Source: Tistlia consotensis USBA 355 (GTDB taxonomy: Bacteria; Pseudomonadota; Alphaproteobacteria; Kiloniellales; DSM-21159). From it: DNA of 64,000 nucleotides. Below the pieces are notes generated by a model. The model was not told the DNA's origin. It saw only the letters and a program-made list of their open reading frames with translations, and did not search any database. The stretch covers positions 1 to 64,000 of the forward strand of contig NZ_FWZX01000025.1 in assembly GCF_900177295.1 (NCBI RefSeq), in the 5' to 3' direction. This document shows positions 11,688 through 26,087 of the stretch, one piece after another (position 1 is the first letter of the stretch; each line of letters begins with the position of its first letter). The translations under genes were made by a program, and so were the position numbers.

Positions 11688-11702
11688 GAACAGAAGCAGA
11701 AC
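11688..11702 (-). promoter_or_regulatory. Predicted LexA (SOS) box upstream of uvrA
   Basis: The minus strand reads GTTC, seven bases (TGCTTCT), GTTC. This is an exact match to the alphaproteobacterial LexA consensus GTTC-N7-GTTC, 100 nt upstream of the uvrA start. The family consensus is established knowledge; binding here is inferred. Confidence 0.7.
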
Positions 11703-11760
11703 AGGCGAGTCTCGTCAACAGGGCGCAATGACCGCATTCCGCTTCGTGGAAGGGGCGAAG

Positions 11761-11906
11761 CACCTCACCCTCCCACGCTGACGCGTGGGCCCCTCCCTCT
11801 CCCCTGAAGCGGAGAGGGAAAACAGAAGGCGCCCATTTCTTCCCTCTCCGCTCCGGGGAGAGGGAGGGGCCCGCGGCCGAAGGCCGTGGGAGGGTGAGGT
11901 GAGCGG
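11761..11906. repeat. Long extragenic palindrome, copy 1 (upstream of the cytochrome gene)
   Basis: The left arm runs CACCTCACCCTCCCAC...GGGCCCCTCCCTCTCC, and the right arm is its imperfect reverse complement GGAGAGGGAGGGGCCC...GTGGGAGGGTGAGGTG. Internal hairpins such as CCCTCTCCGCTCC/GGGGAGAGGG lie between them. A near copy lies at 14991-15116 on the other side of the cytochrome gene, and related elements at 22519-22685 and 58521-58655. It makes up most of the 435-nt gap between uvrA and the cytochrome; apart from it and the LexA box I see nothing else there. Confidence 0.85.
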
Positions 11907-12023
11907 AGTGTCCGTTAGCCCGCCCCGAGGGGGGCTTCGACCACCACCCAAGGGTTGCGAGCTGCTGCCGCGGGGTTCACAGTTGCCGGGTGCCGCGAAG
12001 GGGGTGGCCGGAAGGGGGAGCCG

Positions 12024-14969
12024 ATGTCCGTTTCCAGTCTGCTGCGGGTCGCCGCGGCCGTGGCCGTGCTGCTGTTCGCCGGTGTTGCCGGCGTCCGCGC
12101 CGAGACCCAGCCGAGCCAGGATCTGGCCTGTGCCTGGCCCGCCCCGGCCCAGGCGTCGGTCGACGCCTTCGTCCAGCACTGGTGCTACGACGGCTGGGAG
12201 AAAGACGTCCGGGTCCGCGACACCGGGCCCTACATCGCCCAGAACCCGCTCTCGACGGCGCCGCTCGACTTCGGCGTCCACCCGGCGGTGCGCATCTACT
12301 ATTCGCCGAACATGGCCCACTGGGTCGAGGCCGGCCGGCCCGCCGGCGGCCCGCTGCAGCCGGCGATGCTGGTCAAGGAGATGTACTATCCGCCGCCGGC
12401 GGCGCGCTACCAGGGCCTGACGCCCGAGACCAAGCGGCCCCACGTCTCCAGCTGGACCGTGATGCTCTACGCGCCGGACCAGGTCGCCGACGGCTGGTAC
12501 TGGGCCTATGCCGCCAACCCGGCCTGGATCGACCCGACCAGGAAGCCCGACGCCAGCGGCGACGCGACCGTCACCTCGGCCGGGGCGCCGAGCGGGCCGG
12601 CCGGCGGCCACAGCGCCGAGTTTGTCGCGCGGGTCACCAAGCAGCTGCAGTATCCCGACGCCAGCTTCGGTTCCTACTGCACGCGCTGCCACTCCTCGGC
12701 GGTCGACTTCCAGACCTTCTCGACCACGGAGAACTTTGGTCCGCACGCCGACCCGCGCAGCTACCTGGTGGTGGCGCCGGCCGCCGCGCCCGGCCAGGAC
12801 CCGGCGTTCGCCAACGTCGAGTCGCTCGGCCTGACGACCCCGGACACCTCCGACGACCTGCCGCTGCCGGCCGCGGTGCGCGTGCCGGAGATCCACGCCC
12901 ACATCGCCGAGCCGCCGCCGCCCTCGGGCTCGCCGGACCTCGCCGAGCCCCTGCTGAAGCCGAATCGGCTGTGGCTCGACACCTATTCCGAGATCCCCCT
13001 GGTGCCGACCGAGGAGGTCGAGAAGACCGCCTTCGCACCGGAGACCTTCGACCACCGCTACATGCCGCCGGGGGCGCCGCCGCACCCGATCCAGTACGTC
13101 ACCTCCGACCAGTGCATCGGCTGCCACGACGCCTCGGTCTCGGCGCAGTGGAACCCGCAGATGCTCTATCCCGACAAGGTCAGCGGCAAGCTGGCCAACC
13201 TGTCGGTCTACGGCGAGTGGCGCAACTCGATGATGGGCCTGGCCGGGCGCGACCCGATCTTCTTCGCCCAGCTCGAGTCCGAGCGGAACATCCACAAGCC
13301 GATCGAGACCTTCACCCAGGACCTCTGCCTGTCGTGCCACGGCGGCATGGGCCAGCGGCAGTTCCACGCCGACAACCCGCACGCGCCGGCCTGCACGCCC
13401 GACCAGACCAGCAAGGAGGCCTGCTTCACCCGCGACCGCCTGCTGCCCTTCAGCGCCGAGGTCGACGCCAACAGCCTGGGCGACCTCAAGTACGCCGCGC
13501 TCGGCCGCGAGGGCATCTCCTGCGCGCTCTGCCACCACATGTCCGACGAGGGCCTGGGCACGCCGGCCAGCTTCACCGGCAACTTCAAGCCGGGTCCGAC
13601 CGGCGAGCTTTACGGTCCCTTCAAGGACGTCCTGGTCAAGCCGATGGAGCGGGCCCTGGAGATGACGCCGAAGCACGCGGCGCACATGACCCAGGGCACG
13701 ATGTGCGGCTCCTGCCACGCCATCGATCTGCCGGTCTTCGAGGGCGGCAAGCCGGTCATGGAGAAGGACCCCAAGACCGGCGAGGAGAAGCAGCTCCATC
13801 ACTTCGAGCAGACGACCTACCTCGAGTGGCTGAACTCCGAGTTCCAGAACGAGGTCGAACCGGTCGATCTGGCCGGCGTGAGGACCTGCCAGGACTGCCA
13901 CATGTCCAACGTCTTCCAGGGCAACCCCCTGAAGATGGCGATTGCCAACATCGAGGACGCCAACTACCCGGACACCGACAACCGCCTGCCGGACAGGGAG
14001 ATCGACGTCCGGCCGCGGGTCTTCAAGCGCCACACGCTGCTCGGCATCAATCTCTTCGGCCTGGAGATGTTCCAGCAGTTCAACCTGATCCTCGGCCTGC
14101 GCACCGTCGACCCGATGGTGCCGAGCGCGACCAAGCTGGGGCTGGCGACCGCCAGAGACGCCGGCGTCGAGCTGGCGCGCAGGCAGTCGGCCAGGGTCGA
14201 GATCACCGACCTGACGGCCGGCAGGGGCGGCCTCGAGGCCGAGGTCAAGGTCAGCAACCTGACCGGCCACAAGTTCCCCTCGGGCGTCGGCTTCCGGCGC
14301 GCCTTCGTGAACTTCGAGCTCGAGGACGACAAGGGCAGGGCGCTCTGGGCCTCGGGCCGGACCAACGCCATCGGCGTCATCCTGGGGGCCGACGGCAAGC
14401 CCCTGAAGACCGAGTTCTTCGGCCCCGACCAGCAGCAGTGGGAGCCGTTCCACAGGACGATCGACAGCCAGGACCAGGTGCAGATCTACGAGCTGCACGA
14501 GCGCAACGCCCGGCACCAGCTGACCACTTCGTTCCTGTCGCTCTACGAGACGGTCAAGGATACGCGCTTGGCGCCGCGCGGCTGGCGCAAGGACGGCCCC
14601 TGGGCGCAGGTCACCGAGCCCTGCGCCTACGACAGGGACTACCAGGGCGGCGAGAGCGGCCACGACCCCTGCCGGCCGATCGACGAGCCCGGCTACACCG
14701 GGGGCGGCGGCTACGACCAGGTCGCCTACAAGGTCGCCTGCACGCCGGCGCTGAAGGACGCGCGCAAGGTCGTGGCGCGGGTCTACTACCAGGCCATGAT
14801 GCCCTCGTTCCTGAAGGCGCGCTTCACCGATGCCAAGGGCCCGGACACCCGGCGCCTGCACTACCTCGGCAGCTACCTCTCGACCGACGGGACGCCGGTC
14901 GAGGACTGGAAGGTGCTGATCGACGAGGTCGAGGTGCCGCTGCCGGCGGGAGCGCTCTGTCAGGGGTAG
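12024..14969 (+). CDS. Large secreted six-heme cytochrome c
   Basis: A 981-residue protein with a Sec signal peptide (residues 1-26, cleaved after GVRA). Six CxxCH c-type heme sites begin near residues 219 (CTRCH), 364 (CIGCH), 435 (CLSCH), 500 (CALCH), 561 (CGSCH) and 622 (CQDCH). The C-terminal third (about 720-981) has no hemes and looks beta-rich, for example NLTGHKFPSGVGFRRAFV, a motif often seen after the hemes in multiheme cytochromes. It is a periplasmic electron carrier or oxidoreductase of unknown substrate. GGGGAG lies 3 nt before the ATG. The gene stands alone between uvrA and ssb and is bracketed by two copies of a long palindromic repeat. Confidence 0.85.
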   Translation: MSVSSLLRVAAAVAVLLFAGVAGVRAETQPSQDLACAWPAPAQASVDAFVQHWCYDGWEKDVRVRDTGPYIAQNPLSTAPLDFGVHPAVRIYYSPNMAHWVEAGRPAGGPLQPAMLVKEMYYPPPAARYQGLTPETKRPHVSSWTVMLYAPDQVADGWYWAYAANPAWIDPTRKPDASGDATVTSAGAPSGPAGGHSAEFVARVTKQLQYPDASFGSYCTRCHSSAVDFQTFSTTENFGPHADPRSYLVVAPAAAPGQDPAFANVESLGLTTPDTSDDLPLPAAVRVPEIHAHIAEPPPPSGSPDLAEPLLKPNRLWLDTYSEIPLVPTEEVEKTAFAPETFDHRYMPPGAPPHPIQYVTSDQCIGCHDASVSAQWNPQMLYPDKVSGKLANLSVYGEWRNSMMGLAGRDPIFFAQLESERNIHKPIETFTQDLCLSCHGGMGQRQFHADNPHAPACTPDQTSKEACFTRDRLLPFSAEVDANSLGDLKYAALGREGISCALCHHMSDEGLGTPASFTGNFKPGPTGELYGPFKDVLVKPMERALEMTPKHAAHMTQGTMCGSCHAIDLPVFEGGKPVMEKDPKTGEEKQLHHFEQTTYLEWLNSEFQNEVEPVDLAGVRTCQDCHMSNVFQGNPLKMAIANIEDANYPDTDNRLPDREIDVRPRVFKRHTLLGINLFGLEMFQQFNLILGLRTVDPMVPSATKLGLATARDAGVELARRQSARVEITDLTAGRGGLEAEVKVSNLTGHKFPSGVGFRRAFVNFELEDDKGRALWASGRTNAIGVILGADGKPLKTEFFGPDQQQWEPFHRTIDSQDQVQIYELHERNARHQLTTSFLSLYETVKDTRLAPRGWRKDGPWAQVTEPCAYDRDYQGGESGHDPCRPIDEPGYTGGGGYDQVAYKVACTPALKDARKVVARVYYQAMMPSFLKARFTDAKGPDTRRLHYLGSYLSTDGTPVEDWKVLIDEVEVPLPAGALCQG

Positions 14970-14990
14970 GGGGGGAACGGAGACTCCGCA

Positions 14991-15116
14991 CACCTCACCC
15001 GCCTCGCTGCCGCTCGGCACCCTCTCCCCGGAGCGGAGAGGGCTACTTTTCCCTCTCCGCTCCGGGGAGAGGGAGGGGCCCGCGGCCGTCAGGCCGCGGG
15101 AGGGTGAGGTGAGCGG
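14991..15116. repeat. Long extragenic palindrome, copy 2 (downstream of the cytochrome gene)
   Basis: It starts CACCTCACCC and ends GGGAGGGTGAGGTGAGCGG. The right half, from CCCTCTCCGCTCCGGGGAG through GGGAGGGGCCCGCGGCCG, is nearly identical to the copy at 11761-11906. It begins 22 nt after the cytochrome stop codon, so it may also terminate or stabilise that transcript. Confidence 0.85.
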
Positions 15117-15212
15117 CGCTTCCGTGCTGCCCCGCCCTGGGGATAAGCTCCCCGTCTCGGCTGTTGGCGGACTCCGCTCCGGGCGCTAGGGTCCGCGACA
15201 CCCACCGAACAC

Positions 15213-15227
15213 GAACGCTCGAGGAAC
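15213..15227 (+). promoter_or_regulatory. Predicted LexA (SOS) box just upstream of ssb
   Basis: GAAC at 15213-15216 and GAAC at 15224-15227 are separated by exactly seven bases, matching the alphaproteobacterial LexA direct repeat on the minus strand. It lies 8 nt before the ssb start and overlaps the ribosome-binding region GAGGAA. A weak promoter, TTGGCG (15164) N17 TAGGGT (15187), would put the site just after the transcription start. Confidence 0.5.
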
Positions 15228-15235
15228 GAACGGCG

Positions 15236-15787
15236 ATGGCAGGCAGCGTCAACAAGGTGATCCTGGTCGGCAACCTGGGCCGCGACCCGGAGGTCCGGAC
15301 CATGCAGTCGGGCGGGCGCGTCTGCAACCTGGCGCTCGCGACCTCGGAGAACTGGCGCGACAAGCAGACCGGCGAGCGCCGCGAGAAGACCGAGTGGCAC
15401 CGGGTCGTGATCTTCAACGACAACCTGGTCGGCGTCGCCGAGCGCTTCCTGAGGAAGGGCTCGAAGATCTACGTCGAGGGCCAGCTCGAGACCCGCAAGT
15501 GGCAGGACCAGTCGGGCCAGGAGCGCTACACCACCGAGGTCGTGCTGCGCCCCTTCCGCGGCGAGCTGACCATGCTCGACGGCCGCGGCGACGGTGACGG
15601 CGGTGGCTATGGCGGCGGCGGCTCGGGCGGGGGCTACGGCGGCGGTGGCGGATCCGGGGGCGGTGCCGGTGGCGGCTACGGCGGCGGCAGCCAGGGCGGC
15701 GGCTCGGGTGGCGGCTCCGGCGGCGGCGACTGGGGCGGCGGCGGCGGTGCCGGCGGACCGGATCTGGACGACGACATCCCCTTCTGA
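15236..15787 (+). CDS. ssb: Single-stranded DNA-binding protein
   Basis: A 183-residue SSB that coats single-stranded DNA during replication, recombination and repair. The OB fold spans about residues 1-110 ([19 protein letters not shown]...[13 protein letters not shown]). The acidic interaction tip DLDDDIPF is intact at the C-terminus. The linker between them (about 120-175) is almost pure glycine with scattered Ser/Tyr. An upstream in-frame ATG exists, but the start at 15236 gives the canonical N-terminus. It is divergent from uvrA, as in many proteobacteria, but here they are separated by a 3-kb cytochrome gene. Confidence 0.96.
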   Translation: MAGSVNKVILVGNLGRDPEVRTMQSGGRVCNLALATSENWRDKQTGERREKTEWHRVVIFNDNLVGVAERFLRKGSKIYVEGQLETRKWQDQSGQERYTTEVVLRPFRGELTMLDGRGDGDGGGYGGGGSGGGYGGGGGSGGGAGGGYGGGSQGGGSGGGSGGGDWGGGGGAGGPDLDDDIPF

Positions 15788-15834
15788 GCCGGCGGGGCGG
15801 CCGATCCTTTCCAGGCTCGGCCGCGACGCGCCGC

Positions 15835-16692
15835 TCAGTCCGTCTTCGCCGTGCGCGCCCTGACCGCGACGATGTCGCAGGGCGGCTCGCGCAGCAGGCT
15901 CTCGGCGACGCTGCCGAAGACGGCGTGCGCCAGGCCCGAGCGGCCGTGGGTGCCGATCGCCAGCAGGTCGCTGCGGCCGTGCGCGCAGTGGTCCCAGAGG
16001 CCCGTCACGATCTCGCCGCGCGACAGCCGGCGCTCGATCCTGACCTTGGCCGCGGCCGCCGCCTCCTCGGAGGGCAGGGCGGCCAGGGCCGCCTCGACGG
16101 CGCGGGCGAGGTCCTCCTCGTGCTGCCCGCGGACGTCGCTCCTGGTCTCGGAGCCCTTCAGGAAGCCCCCGTAGGGCACGTGGAAGGCGTGGATCACGAT
16201 CAGCTCCTCGGGGTCGAAGCGCAGCGCCAGGCGCAGCGCGGCTTCCGAGAAGCCGGAGAAGTCGAAGCCGACCGCGACCTTGCGGTAGGGCGCCAGCGCC
16301 GCCTCCTGGACCAGCAGCACCGGCAGCGCCGAGTCGCGCAGCACCTTCCAGGCGGTCGAGCCGGTGAAGCTGTCGTCCGCGGCGACCCGGTGGGCGCCGA
16401 GCACGACCAGGTCCGCGCCGCGGCGCTGGGCCAGGCGCAGGATTTCGCGGTCGGCCTCGCCGACCTTGACCTCGACGGCGACCTCCAGCCCGCCGCCGCG
16501 CGCCGCCAAGTAGGCGCCGATCGCGCGGCCGGCCTCGGCCTCCTGCCGTTCCACGGCGGCGTCCGGGCCGCGGTCCTCGACGACGTGCAGCACGGTCAGG
16601 GCGGCCTGCTGCTCGCGGGCCAGCAGAAGCGCGCGGTCGAGCGCGCGGTCGGAGCGGGCGGACAGGTCGGTCGCGATCAGGATGCTCTTCAC
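15835..16692 (-). CDS. Tandem-domain universal stress protein (UspA family)
   Basis: A 285-residue cytosolic protein with two Usp domains (about 1-138 and 140-280). The C-terminal domain keeps the ATP-binding pattern GxxGx9GS (GTHGRSGLAHAVFGSVAESLL region, split GTHGRSG and FGS). The N-terminal domain has a degenerate version (GAHRVAADDSFTGSTAWKVL), so probably only one domain binds nucleotide. Such proteins act in general stress or energy-limitation responses; the specific role is unknown. It is convergent with ssb. Confidence 0.88.
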   Translation of the reverse strand: MKSILIATDLSARSDRALDRALLLAREQQAALTVLHVVEDRGPDAAVERQEAEAGRAIGAYLAARGGGLEVAVEVKVGEADREILRLAQRRGADLVVLGAHRVAADDSFTGSTAWKVLRDSALPVLLVQEAALAPYRKVAVGFDFSGFSEAALRLALRFDPEELIVIHAFHVPYGGFLKGSETRSDVRGQHEEDLARAVEAALAALPSEEAAAAAKVRIERRLSRGEIVTGLWDHCAHGRSDLLAIGTHGRSGLAHAVFGSVAESLLREPPCDIVAVRARTAKTD

Positions 16693-16895
16693 GGTCGGGC
16701 TCTCTCCCTGCTTCGTGTCCCGGTGTTTCGATCGCTACAGCAGGTGGTACGCGTCGTCGCGGGAGCCAAGCGGGAATGCGATCCGGTCGGCCGTTTTGCG
16801 CCGTCGGGCCGGGTTGTTCGCGATCTGGTTGTGGGGAATCGGAGCTGTTGCTAGCCTGCCGTCCGGGGCATGACGGGGATCGTGGGGGGGGCGGG

Positions 16896-17741
16896 ATGTC
16901 GGAGGGGAACGCCGGGCGCTCGGCGCTGCAGATCCTGGGCGACGGCCTGCGGCTCTACCGCAGGCATTTCCGGTCGCTGGTCGCGATCATGGCGCCGCCG
17001 CTGCTGCTGTCGCTGGTTTTCTTTCTGGCGGTCCCGTCGGGGCCCGAGCCGGACGGCGGCGAGGCCGCCTCTCTCTGGCGCAGCGCGCCGCTCGCGGTGC
17101 TGCAGCTCCTCGACCTCTTCCTGTTCCTCCTCGCGCCCGCGGCCGTGGTCGTGGCCGCGGCGACGGCCGCCGCCGGCGGCCCGCCGGGATTCCGGACGTC
17201 CTACGGGCGGGCCTGGAAGGCCGGCTGGAAGCTGCTCGGCTGCTACCTGCTCTGCTGGCTGATCGTCGGCCTGGGCTGGCTCTTCTTCGCGCTGCCCGGG
17301 CTGGTTGCCGCCGTCTATCTGGCCTTCGCCCTGCCGAGCGTCGCGGTCGAAGGGCAGGGACCCTGGCGCGCCCTGAGGCGCAGCGCCGGCCTCGTCTCCG
17401 GCCGCTTCTGGCCGACTGCCGGCCGGCTCCTGCTCTACCTGCTGCTGTTCTTCGTGACCGGCCTGTCGCTCAACCTGCTGCTGGCGGGCGTGGCCAGCCT
17501 GCTCGGCTTCCCGGAGCCCCTGCTGGTGATGATCTGGCGCGGCGGCGACGCCGTCGCGACCGCGTCGGGCTTCAGCGCCCAGTTCCTGCAGTCGGCCGCC
17601 GTGGGCAACGTCGTCAACACCCTGGTCAGCCTGCTGCTGTTGCCGGCCTTCTTGGTTCTGCTGGTCCTGCTCTACCTCGACCTGCGCATCCGCAAGGAGG
17701 GGCTCGACCAGGCGACCCTGGCGGCGGAGCTGGCCCGCTAG
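16896..17741 (+). CDS. Polytopic inner-membrane protein of unknown function
   Basis: A 281-residue protein with about six hydrophobic segments and an N-terminal cytoplasmic stretch (ALQILGDGLRLYRRHFRSLV). The overall pattern, including the loop GPWRALRRSAGLVSGRFWPT, resembles membrane proteins of the glycerophosphodiesterase-membrane-domain/YciC type. I do not recognise a specific function. The ATG at 16896 follows a G-rich ribosome-binding stretch; longer in-frame extensions upstream lack hydrophobic or family features. Its TAG stop shares the CTAG palindrome with the stop of the convergent gene. Confidence 0.7.
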   Translation: MSEGNAGRSALQILGDGLRLYRRHFRSLVAIMAPPLLLSLVFFLAVPSGPEPDGGEAASLWRSAPLAVLQLLDLFLFLLAPAAVVVAAATAAAGGPPGFRTSYGRAWKAGWKLLGCYLLCWLIVGLGWLFFALPGLVAAVYLAFALPSVAVEGQGPWRALRRSAGLVSGRFWPTAGRLLLYLLLFFVTGLSLNLLLAGVASLLGFPEPLLVMIWRGGDAVATASGFSAQFLQSAAVGNVVNTLVSLLLLPAFLVLLVLLYLDLRIRKEGLDQATLAAELAR

Positions 17742-18715
17742 CGCCGCCGCGGCCCGCCGCGCAGCGCGACGGGCAGGAAGACCAGGCCGAGGGCGACGGC
17801 GAACCAGAGGGTGGCGAGGCGCACGGTCAGGGTCGCGGCCAGCGCGGTCGCCGTCGGCACGCCGCGCAGCAGCAGCAGGCCGACCATGCCGGCCTCGGTG
17901 CCGCCGAGGCCGCCGGGCAGCAGCGAGACGACGCCGGCGACCAGCGAGAGCGCGAAGATCGCGGCGGCGTCGACGAGCGCGACCGGGCTGCCGAGCGCCT
18001 GCAGCACCAGCCACAGCCCGGTGCCCTCGCAGCCCCAGCCGAGCAGGCCGAGCGCGATGCCGGCGAGCCACAGGCCGGGCCGGCGCAGCCGCGCGCCCTG
18101 GCGCAGCGCCCGGCGCGCCTGGGCGAAGTGCCTGGGCGCCCGGCGGAAGCGGCCGTAGAGCGTGCCGACCAGGGCGATCAGTGGCGCCGGCCGGAGGAAC
18201 AGCAGCAGGATCGAGCCGGCCAGGACCGCGGCGACCGGCACCGCGATCCGGCCGCCGACGACCCAGCCGAGGCCGCCGAACGACAGGATCGTCAGGGCCA
18301 GCAGGTCGCAGAGCCGGTCGGCCAGGAAGACCGGCAGGGTGCGCGCGTAGGGCAGGCCGCAGCGCCGCTTCAGCAGCCAGATGCGCAGCAGCTCGCCGGC
18401 CTTGCCGGGGGTCGCGGTCAGCGCGAAGCTCGCCAGGTAGGTGACGGCATCCTCGGCGAAGGGCGCGCGTGCCCGCATCGGCTTCGAGAACAGCCGCCAG
18501 CGCGCCAGGCGGACCGCGTAGTTGACCAGCGACAGGCCGAGCAGCGCCGCGACCAGCCCCGGCGACAGGCTGGCCAGCCGCTCGGCCAGCGCCGCGGGGT
18601 CGAAGGCCGCCGCCGCGACCCCGAAGACCAGCAGGAAGGCCGCGAAGACCAGCGCGACGCGGCCGTAGCGGCGTCGGCTCAGCGGCTCGGCCTGCCCGGC
18701 GGGCGCGCCGGTCAC
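17738..18715 (-). CDS. Flippase-like membrane protein (lysylphosphatidylglycerol synthase TM-domain/UPF0104 family)
   Basis: A 325-residue integral membrane protein with about eight helices. Family motifs are NYAVRLARWRLFSKP, SFALTATPGKAGELLRIWLL and the later GVVSLLPGGLGGTEAGMVGLL, the signature of the AglD/MprF-TM flippase-like family. Members are linked to lipid or polyprenyl-linked sugar handling. The chosen GTG at 18715 has GGGGAG 5 nt upstream and yields a normal N-terminus. It is divergent from gyrA and overlaps the upstream convergent gene by its stop codon. Confidence 0.8.
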   Translation of the reverse strand: MTGAPAGQAEPLSRRRYGRVALVFAAFLLVFGVAAAAFDPAALAERLASLSPGLVAALLGLSLVNYAVRLARWRLFSKPMRARAPFAEDAVTYLASFALTATPGKAGELLRIWLLKRRCGLPYARTLPVFLADRLCDLLALTILSFGGLGWVVGGRIAVPVAAVLAGSILLLFLRPAPLIALVGTLYGRFRRAPRHFAQARRALRQGARLRRPGLWLAGIALGLLGWGCEGTGLWLVLQALGSPVALVDAAAIFALSLVAGVVSLLPGGLGGTEAGMVGLLLLRGVPTATALAATLTVRLATLWFAVALGLVFLPVALRGGPRRR

Positions 18716-18835
18716 GGCCGCTCCCCGAGACGCGCGGGGCGGAGCGGGGGAACTGCCTTGCTGCGGAGCATCCTTGCCACCTTCCCGAGCGACCTCCTGT
18801 CCCTGGCGCCGGCCGCAACGGCCTTGTAACATGCC

Positions 18836-18865
18836 TTGGTTCGCAATTGCGGAATCTGCTATAAG
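18836..18865 (+). promoter_or_regulatory. Predicted sigma-70 promoter of gyrA
   Basis: TTGGTT (18836-18841) and TATAAG (18860-18865) are separated by 18 bp, about 70 nt upstream of the chosen gyrA start. It is one of few AT-containing stretches in this intergenic region. Confidence 0.55.
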
Positions 18866-18934
18866 AGTCGCGCTTCACACGCGCCGGCAAGTCCTTGCTT
18901 TGCCAAGTCGATTGCCGCCACCAGCGAGAGATCC

Positions 18935-21907
<2,973 letters not shown>

Positions 21908-21920
21908 GAGGAGAGGGGAG

Positions 21921-22490
21921 ATGGTGGGGACCAGCGAGCGGGCGCCGCGCATCGGCGTCTATCCGGGCACCTTCGACCCGATCACCCTGGGCCATCTGGA
22001 CATCATCAAGCGGGCCAGCGGCCTGGTCGACCACCTAGTGGTCGCGGTCGCCCGCAACGCCGGCAAGAACCCGCTGTTCGGGGTCGCCGAGCGCCTGGAG
22101 ATGGTGCGCGACGAGCTGGAGGCCCTGGACAGCCGCGGCGCGAAGCTGGAGGCGCGGGCCTTCGACAACCTCCTGATGACCTTCTGCCAGCAGGCCGGCG
22201 CCGGCGTCATCCTGCGCGGCCTGCGCGCCGTCTCGGACTTCGAGTACGAGTTCCAGATGGCCGGCATGAACGCCCGCCTCGACCCCAAGATCGAGACGGT
22301 CTTCCTGATGGCCTCGGAGCGCCAGCAGTTCATCTCCTCGCGCTTCGTCAAGGAGATCGGCCGCCTGGGCGGCGACATCACCTCCTTCGTCAGCCCGCGC
22401 GTCGCCCGCCGCCTCGCCGAGTCCTTCAACCTCGAGGCCGGCAACGGCCAGCGCGACTCGCGATCGGTGCAGACCCTCCGGGAGATCTGA
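21921..22490 (+). CDS. coaD: Phosphopantetheine adenylyltransferase
   Basis: A 189-residue enzyme that transfers AMP to 4'-phosphopantetheine in coenzyme A synthesis. It has the nucleotidyltransferase motif GTFDPITLGHLDI (about 16-28), the LRGLRAVSDFEYEFQM block and ISSRFVKEI with the catalytic loop. AGGAGGAGAGGGG precedes the ATG. It lies directly behind gyrA, an arrangement I recall from other alphaproteobacteria. The N-terminus is about 8 residues longer than the E. coli enzyme. Confidence 0.95.
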   Translation: MVGTSERAPRIGVYPGTFDPITLGHLDIIKRASGLVDHLVVAVARNAGKNPLFGVAERLEMVRDELEALDSRGAKLEARAFDNLLMTFCQQAGAGVILRGLRAVSDFEYEFQMAGMNARLDPKIETVFLMASERQQFISSRFVKEIGRLGGDITSFVSPRVARRLAESFNLEAGNGQRDSRSVQTLREI

Positions 22491-22518
22491 GCCGGTCAGT
22501 CCGCCGCCCGAGACAAGG

Positions 22519-22685
22519 TCCCTCACCGCCCCTGGGGGCGGAGAGGGAAGGGAGAGGTGGGGGATTCGGGGCCCCCGCGCCTCCCGCTCCCTCGACGATC
22601 GGGCGTCACGGCGCCAGCCGACCGGCCCGCAACGCCCCACCTCACTCCGACCCTCTCCCTCCCGAAGGGGCGGAGAGGGAGCAGG
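22519..22685. repeat. Long extragenic palindrome, copy 3 (between coaD and tRNA-Lys)
   Basis: The left part, CCGCCCCTGGGGGCGGAGAGGG followed by GGGAGAGGTGGGG, is inversely repeated on the right as CCCCACCTCACTCCGACCCTC and GGGGCGGAGAGGGAGCAGG. It is closest to the copy at 58521-58655. It may terminate the gyrA-coaD transcript. Confidence 0.8.
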
Positions 22686-22753
22686 AGGACTTGCCCGGTT
22701 GACCGGAACCGGCGCTGCCCCTAGCTTCGCCGCGCCCGCCCTGGCCGCGGGAC

Positions 22754-22829
<76 letters not shown>

Positions 22830-22943
22830 CTTTAAAATCAATGTGTTAGAAGGAAATCGGAAGCCGGCAACATACTCAATTTCGAGCCTTGGGTAACAGT
22901 CGGGTGTTGATTGTCCGCTCGGCCAGCAGCTGAGGCCGGCATG

Positions 22944-26083
<3,140 letters not shown>

Positions 26084-26087
<4 letters not shown>

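Noticed and set aside
11715-15020. An 1101-codon minus-strand frame opposite the multiheme cytochrome
   Set aside because: No family-like sequence. The plus-strand frame has a signal peptide and six heme motifs, and the antisense frame is a by-product of GC-rich codon use.
15594-15765. Short-period repeats in the ssb 3' region considered as a CRISPR or minisatellite
   Set aside because: It is in-frame glycine codons (GGC/GGT) of the SSB linker, without a constant unit or spacer structure. No CRISPR array was seen anywhere in the window.
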